From contig NC_053143.1 of NCBI RefSeq assembly GCF_016808335.1, positions 2,637,398 through 2,701,397 on the forward strand: 64,000 nucleotides of DNA, written 5' to 3'. Positions 47,536-59,199 of this stretch are shown here, in pieces. A program made the translations under genes and the position numbers. Within the stretch, counting starts at the first letter, position 1. The number at the start of each line of letters is the position of its first letter. Below the pieces are notes generated by a model. The model was given only the letters and a program-made list of their open reading frames with translations. It was not told where the DNA came from and made no database searches. This stretch comes from Panicum virgatum (Eukaryota; Streptophyta; Magnoliopsida; Poales; Poaceae).

Positions 47536-49127
47536 CACTCTTGGTATGTTCAAGTAGTAATTTGGTCCCTGTGGTCTTAGCTTGAGCAACTTTTCTATTT
47601 GTTGCTACTGACAGATTTATAGTGTCCATAGCATGAATTATCTGATAAGGGGATTTTGTTCTATATGGACAACACTAGGACATTTGGAAGCATTCATGGT
47701 AAACACAAAGTTTGACATGTTGAGTGGTCCGCATTGAAAACGAATACTATGGGAATGTTCAGTTTGTTCCCTTTGGATTTGCCCCCTTGGTTTTTCCATA
47801 TCCACCAGGCACCAGGTAGCAACCAACAAACTTTACGCACAACCTAGTCATTCTTTTTTTTTTGAACGAATACAACCTAGTTATTCTATTCTTGAAGAGC
47901 ATGCTGTGAAACTTCCTCAAAACATACCTTATTCATGATGTTCAGAAATCACCTGCATCACGGATTGTCATCATCTTTTGAAAAATGCCCTCACCAACAA
48001 TCTGAGTCAGCAAAGCAACTAATCGTCCTTGGAGGCATGTATGACAGGCCGGCCACCCAAACATCCTGTTGTTAGGACCAGGAAAATTGGCAAGGAAGAC
48101 ACTGATCTGAAACATGGGCAAACATGGCTGGATGCAGTATCTTTTCTCTTGATAAAAAATATATATGCACTAGTCATTGGAATTTAGCCAAGTGGCTAGC
48201 ATAATTAAGACAAGCAACCGTTAACATACTGCTATGGTGGGGCTTGGAAATTTTCAGAGGCTAATTAGATACAGGATCGTCGGTCCTGATTCATGAATAG
48301 CAAAATGGAGGCATGAACTGCCGAGAATGTGATAGATGATAGAGCACACCATTGGATCAGAAGCTGGGTGAAGAAGCTGAAACTAGTGTGGTAATCCACA
48401 GCAGCTTCGCATCATTTCAAGTTTCAACTTACAAGCAACCTTAAGCGAAGCCATCAATGAGGGGGGGAAAGGATTATTTACCACAACCAACCATGACCTG
48501 TGTCCGAGGAGAGCCGGGAGGCGGCCGCGCATGCGCTGGGGTGCAGTTGCTGCCGGGGCGACGGCCACGCGAGGGGGATCGAGGCCGCTGAGGGCTCGGG
48601 CACCTGGCCCCTCGGTCTGTATTAGCATTGGCTCCCCGGCGGAGACTACCTCGGTCGCCGGCGCGCCGCCGCCCGCCGCGACGCGTAGCTGCGACCGCAC
48701 TCAGACGACGAAAGGCTCTGGTGGGCTGAACCGAAGATGTGTTTGGGCCACGGCCCATGACGAGCTAGAAGACGACGAGCAGGCCGTGGCCCATAAAGTG
48801 ATTGATGGATCAACAGTCCAAGTGGCTGAGTGAGATTCAAACTCCCAAGCATAGTGTTCTTCATCATCAGCTCAAAGACAGATGCGCAGAAAAAAAAATC
48901 ACATTGGTTCGTCCGGTGCAAGATGCCAATGCCATCCAGCATAAATCATGCTCCTGCAAAGCTACAACCAGTGAATCCATTACTCACTCGCTAACTCGAT
49001 CTATGTTGCAAATTGCATCGAGTATATTAGCTCATTCAGTTAACTGTAACACGGTGTCAACTCTCCCTCAGTCTTCCTCGACTGAACCGCCATCATCAGC
49101 ACATCAACTTCTCAGAGGGTGTGTTTA
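47536..49127. other. Upstream region of GRAS gene B
   Basis: It contains an unrecognised 60-codon minus-strand frame near 48100-47930 (MFQISVFLANFPGPNNR), which could be a 5' exon or chance. A GC-rich island at 48480-48700 may be the promoter or first-exon region of gene B. No other gene is supported. Confidence 0.35.
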
Positions 49128-49381
49128 AATCCGTAAAATGGTGGTAAAAACGGCTACATCGGATACTGTAGCACACTGTAGTACTTTTCGTTTGTTTGTG
49201 GTAATTGTTGTCCTACCATGACCTAACTAGGCTAAAAAGATTCGTCTCATCGTGTACATCAAAACTATACAATTAGTTTTTTATTTACCTACATTTAATG
49301 CTACATACATGAGGTAAGAGATTTGATGTGATAGGTGAATAGTGAAGTTTGGAGATAGAAATTTTGGAACTAAACACAGCC
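49128..49381. mobile_element. MITE, family B, first of an inverted pair
   Basis: It starts ggtgtgtttaaatccg and ends ggaactaaacacagcc, with shared core catcaaaactatacaattag. Confidence 0.75.
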
Positions 49382-49398
49382 AAAGCAATGATCAGGAG

Positions 49399-49675
49399 GG
49401 CTGTGTTCACTTCCCTCCAATTCCTCCAAATTTTTCATCACATTAAAATCACATCGAAATATTAAATATAGCAAATGACCTATGCATGGAGTACTAAATA
49501 TAGGTAAATAAAAAAACTAATTGCATAGTTTTGATGTACGTTGCGAGACGAATATTTTGAGCCTAGTTAGCCTACAATAGGACAATATTTACCACAAACA
49601 AACGAAAAATACTATAGTATACTACAGTATCTGATGTAATTTTTTTTTACCAGCTTTTCGCGGATAAACACAGCC
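49399..49675. mobile_element. MITE, family B, second of an inverted pair
   Basis: It starts ggctgtgttcacttcc and ends ggataaacacagcc. The body is the reverse complement of the neighbour at 49128-49381, only 17 bp away. A gag triplet borders both sides, a possible 3-bp duplication. Confidence 0.75.
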
Positions 49676-51352
49676 GAGGAGGAGCGGACGGTGACAGATG
49701 ACAACCGCTACCGACTCCATAAGCCGAGCCTGTGTCCGGGCGCCATGCCGAGACCGAGTAGAGAGGCCACGACCTCCAGCACAGGAGCAGGCACCCCCGT
49801 GCTCTCTGCTCTCGCACCCCCCACGCCGCACCTCCCCAGCGCGTCCACCCCCTGCCTCAGCGCGGCGTCGCTCAGCGCCACGCCGCGGAACCCGGCGGCC
49901 TCCATGCGCCGAGCCCACTGCTGCAGCCGGTCGAGCCCTCCCGCAGGAGCACGTCCCGGACCTCCTCGCCCAGCACCGCGCGCTCCACCTCCGCCCGCTC
50001 CGCGGCGGGCCGCCGGCGCGCCGCCGCCGCCGCGTCCAGGCTGTCGTAGGCCGCCGCGTAGTAGCGCAGCGCCTCGGCGAACCGCTTCCGGAAGGAGGCG
50101 CCGTTGTGGCCGGCCTCCTGCTCCGCGAGGGCCACGATCTCGGGCGCCGCCGCGCGCCGCGGACAGGAACCCCGCCAGCGCCGCCGGCATCATCTGGAAC
50201 GGAGGGGTGGTTAGCGGCGGCGACACGAAGCCCAGCGGCGTGGCGGGGCTGCGGTAGGGGTCGCCGTCGTCGTCCTCGCACGCGGCGCCGCAGATGGTCG
50301 CCGGGCACGAGCCGGACGCCGCCATCTGCTGCAGCCGCGCGATGCTCGCCGCCATCTGGTTCGAATGGTGCCCGACGCTGCTGAGGCTACTACTACTCGC
50401 GGCGTCATCGGCGGCGGCGAGGAGGCGGTGCAGCCGCGTCGTGCAGACGATCGCGCGCGCCTCGCCGGACTTGAGGCCGAGGACGCCGTGCAGGTCGTTC
50501 AGATCCAGCGTCTCGATCTGGCCGGCGACGCAATGGACCTGGAACGGCACGTCGAGTTCGTCAGCTTCGTCGGCCAGCGACTCGGATACCTTGGCGAGGA
50601 ACTCCCCGTCGTCGTGGACGATGGTGAGGCGCAGGTGCGGCGCGCCCTCCGGCTGGCTGTGGAAGTCGCGCAAGAGTTGGACCCACTGGCATGGCTGCGC
50701 GGCGGGCCCGGCGAAGTCGATGACGTGGACGTTCTGCTCATGGTCAAGGTTAAACATTTTTGTTAGTGTTACACAAGTAGCACAATTTTTTACCGTAAAT
50801 CTTTTTTTACTGCAAATCTGATGGCATCACTGCTTCAAATTGCCAGTAATTCCTATTTTTCTAGGATTTAGGACAAAGTTATTTTTTCTTAGCTCTGTTT
50901 CAGTGAGCTACTAGCTAGCACACAAGGCAGCAGAACCTTTTCGTTCTCCATGGCCTCGAGGATGAATCGGTTGGCGACGGCGACGGCGGCCTTGGGGAAG
51001 GGGCTGAGCTCGAAGAAGCTGCGGCGTGCGGCCCTGACGCAGCGGCGGTCGAGGTGGTCGGAGGGGTCGATGAGCGCGGCGGCGACGACGGGGACCATGG
51101 GGCGGATGAGGCGGCGCGCCAGGCAGTCGGCCACGGGGCGCGGCCAGGCGCGGCAGCGAGCCGTCGCGCGCGGCGGCGGCGAGGCCCGTGGCCCGCGGCA
51201 GGCAGCGATTTTTTTAATATTTAAAAAAAATAAAATTTCAAAAATATATATCCGTTTTGAAATATTTCAAAAATACTCCCGGTTGCCCCCCATAGGGCGA
51301 CAGGCTTTAAGTGTAATTTTTTTTTCAAATTCGCAATGAGGTCTCTGGGAAA

Positions 51353-51710
51353 AAAAAAACCCGTCGCCCCCCAACGGGCGACAGGGCCTGTCGCCCGTGG
51401 GCCGGGCGACCGCCGCTGGGCCCAGCCCACGGGCGCGGTAGCGCGTCAGGGGGGCCTGTCGCCCCCCCCCCCCCCCCCCCCCCCCCCCCGCGCGGGCGAC
51501 CAGGTAGTCCCCCTATAAAAGGTCCAGCCATCCCCTTCCCTCCTCATTTGAGCCCGAAAATTCCACCAAAAATCCAGAAAAAAAGAGAGGAGTGAGGAGA
51601 AGGAAATAAATGAGCCCGAAAATTCCACCAAAAATTCAGAAAAAAAGAGAGGAGTGAGGAGAAGAAAAACGGCGAAGCCCTGCCGGATTCAGCACTTGTG
51701 ATCTGCAGGT
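51353..51710 (+). promoter_or_regulatory. Subterminal motif array, promoter and leader of the Mutator transposase
   Basis: gggcgac or its complement gtcgccc recurs many times, including a perfect palindrome around gggcgacagggcctgtcgccc, and a run of 28 C residues at 51462-51489. A TATA box (tataaaa) is at 51514-51520. The leader holds a tandem duplication (51549-51603 and 51611-51664, starting tgagcccgaaaattccacca) and ends at a GT donor at 51711. The leader intron runs to the acceptor at 52107. Confidence 0.7.
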
Positions 51711-52109
51711 TAGTACATTTAGTTTATATATTGTTAGATTTAAGTACTACGTATTTAAATATGAGTAATTTAAGTAGAGGTGAGTAATTTAATTTAATTA
51801 GTGCTATAGTAGAACCATTGAAGTAGGAGTTCAATGATACTTTAGTTTGTAGTTACGTAGTAGTAAATTAGTTTAGAAAATTAGTTCTACGCATTTATTA
51901 TTACAATTGCAGTACTATTAGAGACGTGTTTATAAATAAATTATGATTTAGAATAGAATTTGGCATATGCAGTATAGAATTTAAGTGTCATCACGTAGTT
52001 ATGAATACTTATACGTTGTAGTTGAATTTCATACTTAGTTTTTACGGATTATTGAATAAGGTAGTGAAGTAAAGAGTATAACTCGATAAGTATTTTGTGA
52101 TATACAGAT

Positions 52110-53941
52110 ATGTCGAGCAAGATGCAGTTTCAAGTATTTTATAGTGAATACAATGTTATGTATGGGCCAAATGGAGTAGATCTTTCTGCCTTTAAGCGCA
52201 CATCTAGCGGCATAGATAAACCTCTGGAAAGGAGTTTTGGTTCCATATGTAAGTGGCTGCAGCGTGGGTTCCATGTTGATCCGTTGACACATGTGATCAC
52301 TGTCCAGTCTCTTATTAATTGGGAGGTAGAAAGTGAATTATGTGAATTAATGATAATACACAGCACTGATGACTGGCAGAAGTACATGCAAACAGCTCTA
52401 GAGCGTGGGTGGCCTCTGGCCATTCTTGTTCAAATTCAGGAGAAGACACAAAATGAAATCCAACATTGTGCAGATCAAGGAACTCCGAGTATTCGAAGAG
52501 AGACCAATTATGTTGATCAAGATGAGTCAGAAGAGACAGAGAACCAAAACATGGGACCAAAGGGCCTTGCTGATGAGGGAGAAAGGATACACAGCATTGT
52601 GGACGAGATGGAGGCAGAAGACCAAACCGCAATAGAGATGGAAGAATATGAGGACTCATCTGATGACAAGCAGTACTCATTGCCAAAAGAGTGGAAAGAG
52701 CATGGTTTTGGCAGTCATGTCGCAGAAGATGTACGAAATCAGGAGTGGGAGTACAGAGGAAATGAGGTAGTGCAAGGTGCAACATATCCAAACATTGAAG
52801 CCGTAAAAGATGCTGTGAGACTATGGGCAATCTCATTGAAACGAGAATTCAGAGTCGTAAAGTCTAGCAGTAAAGAATATGAGGTGAAGTGTGTAAATGC
52901 TGGATGTCCATGGCGAGTACATGCATTCAAGGGAAAATGTAAATCAAACTGGAAATGTTTCATTGTCACAGAGCACACTTATTTGCTGTCAGAAGTTCTT
53001 CCCTCGCATCGTAATATATCATGCGACTTTGTTGCAAAGCAAATGTATGGGTTTATTATGGACAACCTAAATTATGAGCCAAAAATGATTGTTCGACACA
53101 TTGAGCAGAGTTACCAGTACACCATCAGTTATTTGAAGGCATGGCGGGCTAAACAAAGGGTGTTCGAGATGCGGTTTGGCACATACGAGGCATCATATGA
53201 TAACCTACCTCGTATGTTATCCCAGGTTGCTGCTAGAAATCCTGGAAGCTTTTATGACACATACCTTGTACCAGCCGTGACTAGGGGACAAAGAATTATG
53301 CAACGAGCCTTCTTTTGGATAGGTGCTTGTGTTAGAGCATTTCAGTTTTGTCTTCCGGTGATCTGCATTGATGGCATATTTTTGACTGGAAGGTATAAAG
53401 GTCAGATACTCACCGCAATCGGTGTAGATTGCAACAACCAAATTGTTCCGCTCGCATTTGCATTTGTTGAGAATGAGAACATAGACAATTGGTATTGGTT
53501 CTTTGAACGAGTGAAGATTCATGTTGTTGCTGCACGTCCAGATGTGTGCCTTATTAGTGATAGGCATGCAGGTATCCTGCAATCAATACTGAAATTGCAA
53601 CGTGGAACTGCGACAACGCCTCCATTATGGCCTGATGTCCAAAACAGGTGGTGCATTAGGCATATGGGTGCAAACTTCTATAAACACTTCAAGAACAAGG
53701 ATCTTAAGAACCTGTTTAAGAGGTTGTGCACCCAAAATCAACAGAGAAAATTCAATGCATTATGGCAGATGCTTAATCAGTTGACTGCAGAGCTAGTGAA
53801 GGTAAGAGCATCAGGAGCAGACACGAGTCGGGCTGCAGAGGCTAGGGATTCAATTGAGAAGCCATTTTCACACTGGATTCGAGGTGCATCTAAGGAGAAA
53901 TGGTCATTCCTTTATGATACCAACGGAATACGGTATGGTAT
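52110..53941 (+). pseudogene. Mutator (MuDR-type) transposase, 3'-truncated
   Basis: About 610 codons are open from ATG 52110 (MSSKMQFQVFYSEYNV), three bases after a leader-intron acceptor. Residues about 215-275 form the MuDR DNA-binding region (EAVKDAVRLWAISLKREFRV, then CVNAGCPWRVHA). The MULE transposase core follows, with CIDGIFLTGRYKGQ (first catalytic Asp, near residue 418), CLISDRHAGIL (second Asp, near 482) and RWCIRHMGANF (CxxH). The frame then reads through WSFLYDTNGIRYG and is cut at 53942 by the LTR. The downstream catalytic Glu region and SWIM zinc finger are not seen. The last about 47 codons before the next stop at 54083 are LTR sequence. The enzyme would cut and paste the element, but this copy should be inactive. 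Confidence 0.85.
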
Positions 53942-56900
53942 TGAAGCGTCCCCTCATAAGAGAAGACTTAAATGTGATACAAAACATCAGTCCCAGGAGG
54001 CTGATGCCACATTTATTACATCAGATGGTTCAAAACCTTACAAACCTTGGCGGACACTCGATACAGATGATAACAAGGATTAACCAAGCTACGACAATAC
54101 ACCAGAGTGCTACTAATACGGGATCTAAATCAGGCTCAGAGTACTGCGACAGCGGAGGCATCTCGACAGGGCCGGTACCACAGGCAAGGTTGGGTGTAGA
54201 ACGATAACCCTACTCGGCGTCGTCTGGCACGAAGTCTGGGTCTTCTTCTGTAAAAAGTAAGAGTGGGGTGAGTACAAACGTACTCAGCAAGTCCAACCAC
54301 ACCCACGGAGGGGGTTATAACAGAATAATATGCATAGGTAAATCAAGGATAAGGTTACGGTTTAATTTGCAGAAAAACGACATTTTATGCAGGGGTTTAT
54401 TTTACGAAAAACCTTTTAGAAATCAGTTTTTGCAGTAACACAGAGTTCAGGTTTTAAACTGCTACCGGACTCCCCGTCCGTCGTAGCACACGGCACAACT
54501 GCCGGAACCAATTCCAAAACAACTCACACCAGCCCATCCCAAAGAAACACTAGTTATGTGACCACACCATAACTCGCCCAATACCGTGGGCACGGACTAT
54601 TCGAATAGATTCTTAACTCTGCAGAGATGTGCAACTTTACCCACAAGCAGGATACCACAACTCGAACACCGTCGTGTCGGTGTAGATCCCAACATAGCCA
54701 TTACCCACCATAGCTAAGCCTGACTAGCCATCACGGGTTGTACCAAGGGGTCATTGACCGTTCACTCAGGTATAACCGGGCATAAGTCGCTCTGGGCTTA
54801 TCCCTTATCCTTAGTCACCCGTTGCTCTCAGCTCTCCTGATGGCTATCACACCAACTAGTGGGATTTATGCTACGCCGTTGCCCATACAACGGTCGAGTG
54901 GTTTGCACGATAGTGGAGTTAGGTGAGATGACACACCAACTCGGTCCTTACATGCGACAAGATGGATATCTCCTTTCATTGCCCTGCCACACAGGCATAA
55001 GCACACCAATCGGCAATCCACACGGAAATGCCGTCCATCTCGCCCATACTCATCTTTCGAAAATCCACATTTTATCCCTTCCCATACGCACACATTTTCT
55101 TTATAAAGCAAAGCATATTATGAGTAAAGTCCTGAGCGTTCTAATATCGATTAACGTCCAAACAAAATCAGACATTAATCGAGGTGGTCAAGGAATGGTC
55201 ATCACAAATCAAGGGGTGGCTATCCAACCGTGTTTTCATGCAAGCAAAACATATGCAATTTATAAAATAGGCCATTGGGTTGTATTTATAAAAACTAGGA
55301 CAGAAACATGCATCAAGGGATGGGATTGAACTTGCCGTCTTCAAAGCCTTCGGGGAAGTCCTGTCCTTCGGGCTCGGGGTCGCGGATCGGGTCCTCGTTC
55401 ACCTGCTCACAGTACTGCTCGTCAACGGGTTCTCCTTCGTTCACTCCGTGGTCTACAGCGCACACAGACAAACACACAATCAGAACAAGGATTTGTCGTC
55501 GAGCTCGAAACGGGAACACATGAAATATAGAGCATAGAGTATTATTTTTGAATGGTTTCTGAATGGTATGGCCAGAACTGAGTTAGGAGAGGCGGGGTAA
55601 AATTTTAGGTTAAGCCGAGGTCATTAGGCGCATAAAATGATAGGTCAGGGAAGCGTTTAGGCCCTAAACAGGGGTCCAGGGACCTATTTGTAATTAAGAT
55701 TAAGTAGGCAGGGGCTTGGTTTATATTTTAGAAGTTTCTTGGGTTAATTAAAAAGGGTCAGGGTGTTATTTGTAATTAAGTTTATATGGTGGGGGTTTGT
55801 TTTGGAAATATAACACAAAAAGGGGTTTATTTGCAAAAAATGCCAAAAGGTAGATGGGCTCTTAAACAATTAGGAGGGAAGGGAAGGGCCTAGGGGCAAA
55901 TGTGCCCCTTCTTCCTCCCCTCTCCACGGGAGAACAGGGGAGGGGCCGAGCGGCGCCGGCGGCGGCCGATTCGGGCGCCCTGCGCCTCGGCGGCGGCCCG
56001 GGGTAGGGGAAAAAGGAGCAGGGAGGTGGGGCGGCTCGATTCCCCCACCTGGCTCGCCTTGGGTTGGAGCGAGGAGGCGGGTCTTCGGGGGCGGGCGGCG
56101 GCGGCCACCGGGGTCCGGCGGGGCGACGCTGCAGCAAGGGAGAGGGGGGCCGTGAGGGGGTCAGTGAGGTCGGGGCGGGGTGCGGAGCTCGGAGGCGAAG
56201 GGGGTGATGCTAGGCGCCCATTTATAGGCGAGCTAAGGCGGTTGGGGTTCGCCGGGACGCTGCGGAGGCCGGTGACCGGGTTAATGGCGGTGGGACTGAC
56301 TTGGTTCTGTGCGGGCGTCAACGCACGGCTAGCTGGTGAAGCGACGGCTCGACGAGCGGCGCTGTGCTTCGTCAATGGCGCCAGTGGGGGGGGCGAGGTG
56401 ACAAGAGGCGGCGACCACCGCAGGCGGCACTGCACTAGGGTCGCCGGCGCTGTGCGCCGGGGCAGCAGCGTGCGCGCGCAGGGGGGGCAGGGCATGGCGT
56501 GGCCGGTGCGCGCGAGTGTGGCCAGACGGCCGTGGCGTGCGCGCGAAGCGAGCTGGGGCCTAGCGTGGGCGCGCACGAGGGGGAGCGGGGTAGGGCAGGC
56601 CGGCTGGGCGCGCTCGTGCGCGTTCGCGGGGCAGGCGAGCGTGCGGAGCAGAGCGGGCCGTGAGCGGCGGGGCATGGGCGCAGGACGAGCGGGTCCGGGC
56701 GGCGGTGCGCGCGGCGCGGCGGGCGCGGCTGGGCACGGCCGGGGCGCGGGCTGGTGCGCGCCGAGCCGCTGCAGGGCGGCGCGTGCGCTGGGGGTTTGGG
56801 GAAGGCGCGCGCGCGGGGCGCCCGGTGGCAGGCCGAGCGGGGCAGGGGTGGCGTGGCCGGTGGCGTGCTCCGTTGGGGCACGGTCGGGCGAGCAGGGGGC

Positions 56901-57314
56901 GAGGGCGCGGCCAAGCGTGCGCGGCAGAGAAGAAAGGAAGGGGAGAGAGGGAAAGGGAGCCGAGCACGCGAGGAGGAAGAGAGGAGAGGGAAGGAGAGAG
57001 AAAAGAAAAGAAAAGAGAAAGAAATTGGGAAAAAGGAAAAGAAAAAGAAAAAGGAGGGGAAAGAGAAGGGAAAGAGAGGGGGGGCGAGCGCGTCGGCGCT
57101 GATCGCGGCCGCGGTCGGCCACGCGTGAGTCGGCCGCGTGCGACGCGCAGGCCGAGGGCCAAACAGGGATGGGACAGCGGAAGATTTAGGTGCCGGCTCG
57201 ATTCCTCGGGATATCGGGAAGTCAGGCGGAAGAAGAAACAAGAAGGGGTCGAGCTCAACGACAAAACAAGGATTAGCGCGTGATTTATTTTTGTTAGATT
57301 TTTGGGATGTTACA
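53942..57314 (-). repeat. Long LTR of a Tekay/Del-like gypsy retrotransposon
   Basis: Read on the minus strand it starts tgtaacatcccaaaaatc at 57314 and ends ggacgcttca at 53942, with the TG...CA termini of an LTR. At 3373 bp it is in the long-LTR range of this lineage. Internal GC-rich open frames on both strands (55890-57260) are compositional. The matching second LTR is absent, so insertion time and duplication cannot be read. Confidence 0.75.
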
Positions 57315-57632
57315 AACCTACCCCACTTAAAATGAATCTCGTCCTCGAGATTCGACTGATCCTTAAATAGGTGGGGAAATTCCTTCTTCAGAGCATCTTC
57401 GCGTTCCCACGTAGCTTCTTTTACTCCGTGTCTGCTCCACTGAACTCTGCAAATTCGTACTTCGGAGTTTCTGGTCCTCCTGGTGACGGTGTCTAGGATC
57501 TTCACCGGTATTTCCTGATATCGCAGGTCTGGCTGCAGATCTATCGTTTCAACCGGCACATGCTCTACTTCGGGTATCCTTAAACACCTTCTCAACTGCG
57601 AGACATGGAATACTGGGTGGATATCCGACATT
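57315..57632 (-). pseudogene. Gypsy integrase C-terminal remnant
   Basis: The minus strand encodes EMSDIHPVFHVSQLRRCLR, then RVQWSRHGVKEATWERE and KKEFPHLF. This is the typical end of pol in Tekay/Del-type elements, where a chromodomain-like segment precedes the purine tract (aagtggggtagg) and 3' LTR. It is only about 100 codons long and breaks off at about 57632 directly against the Mutator inverted repeat. Everything upstream (gag to integrase core) is missing. Confidence 0.85.
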
Positions 57633-57923
57633 TCTCCAGGGACTTCGTTGCAAATTTGAAGAAAAAAAATTACACTTTGGCCTGTCGCCCTATGGGAGGG
57701 CGATCGGGGTATATTTTTGAAATATTTCAAAACGGACATGTATTTTTGAAATTTTAATTTTTTTTAAAATATAAAAAAGAAAAAACGGCCGACAGGCAGC
57801 GGCCGCCTTCTCCATGCACCCAGCCTCCACGTCCGCCGCGCACACGCACAGGGCCCGGCCCAGATGCGCCTGGCCCCAGGCCGGCCCGTTCTCACTCTCA
57901 GTAGGAGGACCATGCATCATCAT

Positions 57924-58369
57924 GGTTCACTACGGTTCCAGTGTTCCGACTAGGAGCAGGTCTTACAAGTTCATGGCCTTGCCGTATTTATCCTCGCCAT
58001 GTTTGTCGTCTAGGCAAAGCAAAGGTTGCTTCTGATGAAGATAACAAGAAAATTTAGGGGTTTTTTTTTGTGGCCAGTGATAGGGATTTGGATGTGACAA
58101 ACCAAGTGACATCTGAGAGAACTAGGATCCAGATGCTGACAAAAATAACCTTCGTTGAAGCAATGATGCTTTGGAATGGAATATCCACTCTAATGGCCCT
58201 CTTGGGGTTTTCGTATCAACTAGGAAAGCAAGGGACAAATTTACTTTGTGGTCATCCTCCTAGGACTATGGAGGACAAAATTCACATATATATTCTGGAT
58301 AGCCGCCATGCATGATAGCTAGGTGAACTTCCTGGATTATACTGTACGAGGACGAGAAATCTGCAATGT
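57924..58369. other. 5' flank of GRAS gene C
   Basis: Upstream region of pseudogene C; no gene or element recognised. Confidence 0.4.
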
Positions 58370-58377
58370 GCGGAGAT

Positions 58378-59199
58378 TATAGATGGCCAAATGGGCCGTG
58401 TCAGATGGGCGGCACGGAAAACGGCACTAAAAAACACGACACGACACGATAGGTTTAGTGTCAATGCTAGCACGGCACGAACGTAGTGTAGTGTGTGGGT
58501 CGAAACTCCAGCACGCGGTGTCGACACGGCACGACACGGCTAATGGGCTGACACGGGCCTGGCACGGTACCTAACTAGCCATTACTTAGCCTTACTAGCA
58601 ATTAGGCCCCTTTTCCACCTGGCGGCCCACTAACAGCCCACCACGGCGGCGGCCCGACATGCACAAGGGTCTCTCCCCTCCTCCCAAACCCTAATCCTCA
58701 TTCCCCTCTCCCTCCACTCGCCTCACCCGGCCGCCACCACGGGCGTGGTCTCCCGCCGCTCACCATCCCCGCCGCAGGCGCGGCCTCCCGGCGCCGCTCG
58801 CCGTCCCCGCCGCCATGGGCGAGGCCTCCCGGCGCCTCTCGCCGTCCCCGCCGCCATGGGCGCGGCCTCCCTGCGCCGCTCTCCGTCCCCGCTGCCATGG
58901 GTGACTCCCCACGCTGTTGCCATCCCGTGGATGCCATCTCTCTGCGCCCCTCGCCTTCATCGTCGCCGCCGTCCCGTGGCCGCCGTCACCCGTCCCTCGC
59001 CTACCTCCTCCGGTCCTCCCCCAGTGCCTCTCGCCTTGGCCGCCGCCGAGCTTCGGGTCCGAGTCGGCATGAGCACGCCGGACCGCCGTGCCCGCCGGCA
59101 CGACCACGCGCGCGTCGTGCCGTGCCTGGGCCGCGGCAGCGGCGCGCACTGCCGCTCGTGTCGTGCCGTGCCGTATAGCACGTTTGGACATCTATAATA
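58378..59199. mobile_element. Non-autonomous hAT-like element, CACGGCACG-rich
   Basis: An 8-bp direct repeat gcggagat flanks it (58370-58377, 59200-59207). The left end tatagatggccaaatggg and the complement of the right end tattatagatgtccaaacg are related. Subterminal arrays of cggcacg/cacgacacg occur at both ends. The 500-bp centre is GC-rich, with repeated ccgccgccatgggcg-type units and no transposase. The long open frames in it occur on all strands and are not genes. Confidence 0.75.

Larger units (their letters stand above)
51208..57792. mobile_element. Mutator-like transposon inside GRAS gene C, itself interrupted
   Basis: Inverted repeats of about 150 bp lie at 51208-51352 and about 57636-57792. 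The left end and the complement of the right end share ccgttttgaaatatttcaaa, gcctgtcgccctat-type and caaatt(c/t)gcaa words. A perfect 9-bp direct repeat caggcagcg borders the element (51199-51207, 57793-57801), the Mutator signature. GRAS gene C coding sequence continues on both sides, proving insertion into an exon. The element carries a Mutator transposase gene (52110 onward). Its right half has been replaced by an LTR and pol remnant of a gypsy element, so it is no longer autonomous. Confidence 0.88.
49708..57923 (-). pseudogene. GRAS gene C, SCL3-like, disrupted by a Mutator insertion
   Basis: Exon 1 starts at 57923 (MMMHGPPTESENGPAW), is cut at 57793 by the Mutator element, and resumes at 51207, continuing to the donor at 50937. 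The intron is 50936-50734, and exon 2 runs from 50733. The intron lies at the same Glu-Lys position as in gene B. Recognisable GRAS blocks are LGRALCVCAADV, ADCLARRLIRP, VHVIDFAGPA, FQVHCVAGQI, ALAEQEAGHNG and LYSVSAWRP. They are spread over several frames: breaks occur near 51130, 50160, 49935 and 49800. The insertion duplicated caggcagcg. With the insertion and at least four frame breaks it cannot encode a GRAS protein. Confidence 0.85.

Noticed and set aside
53942..54083. The last about 47 codons of the Mutator transposase frame as a genuine C-terminus
   Set aside because: The sequence from 53942 is the end of the gypsy LTR read in the opposite orientation; the frame is open there by chance.
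55890..57260. Long open frames on both strands (about 400 codons each way)
   Set aside because: They overlap on opposite strands within a GC-rich LTR, are composed of Ala/Arg/Pro/Gly runs, and match no family. They reflect lack of stops in GC-rich DNA.
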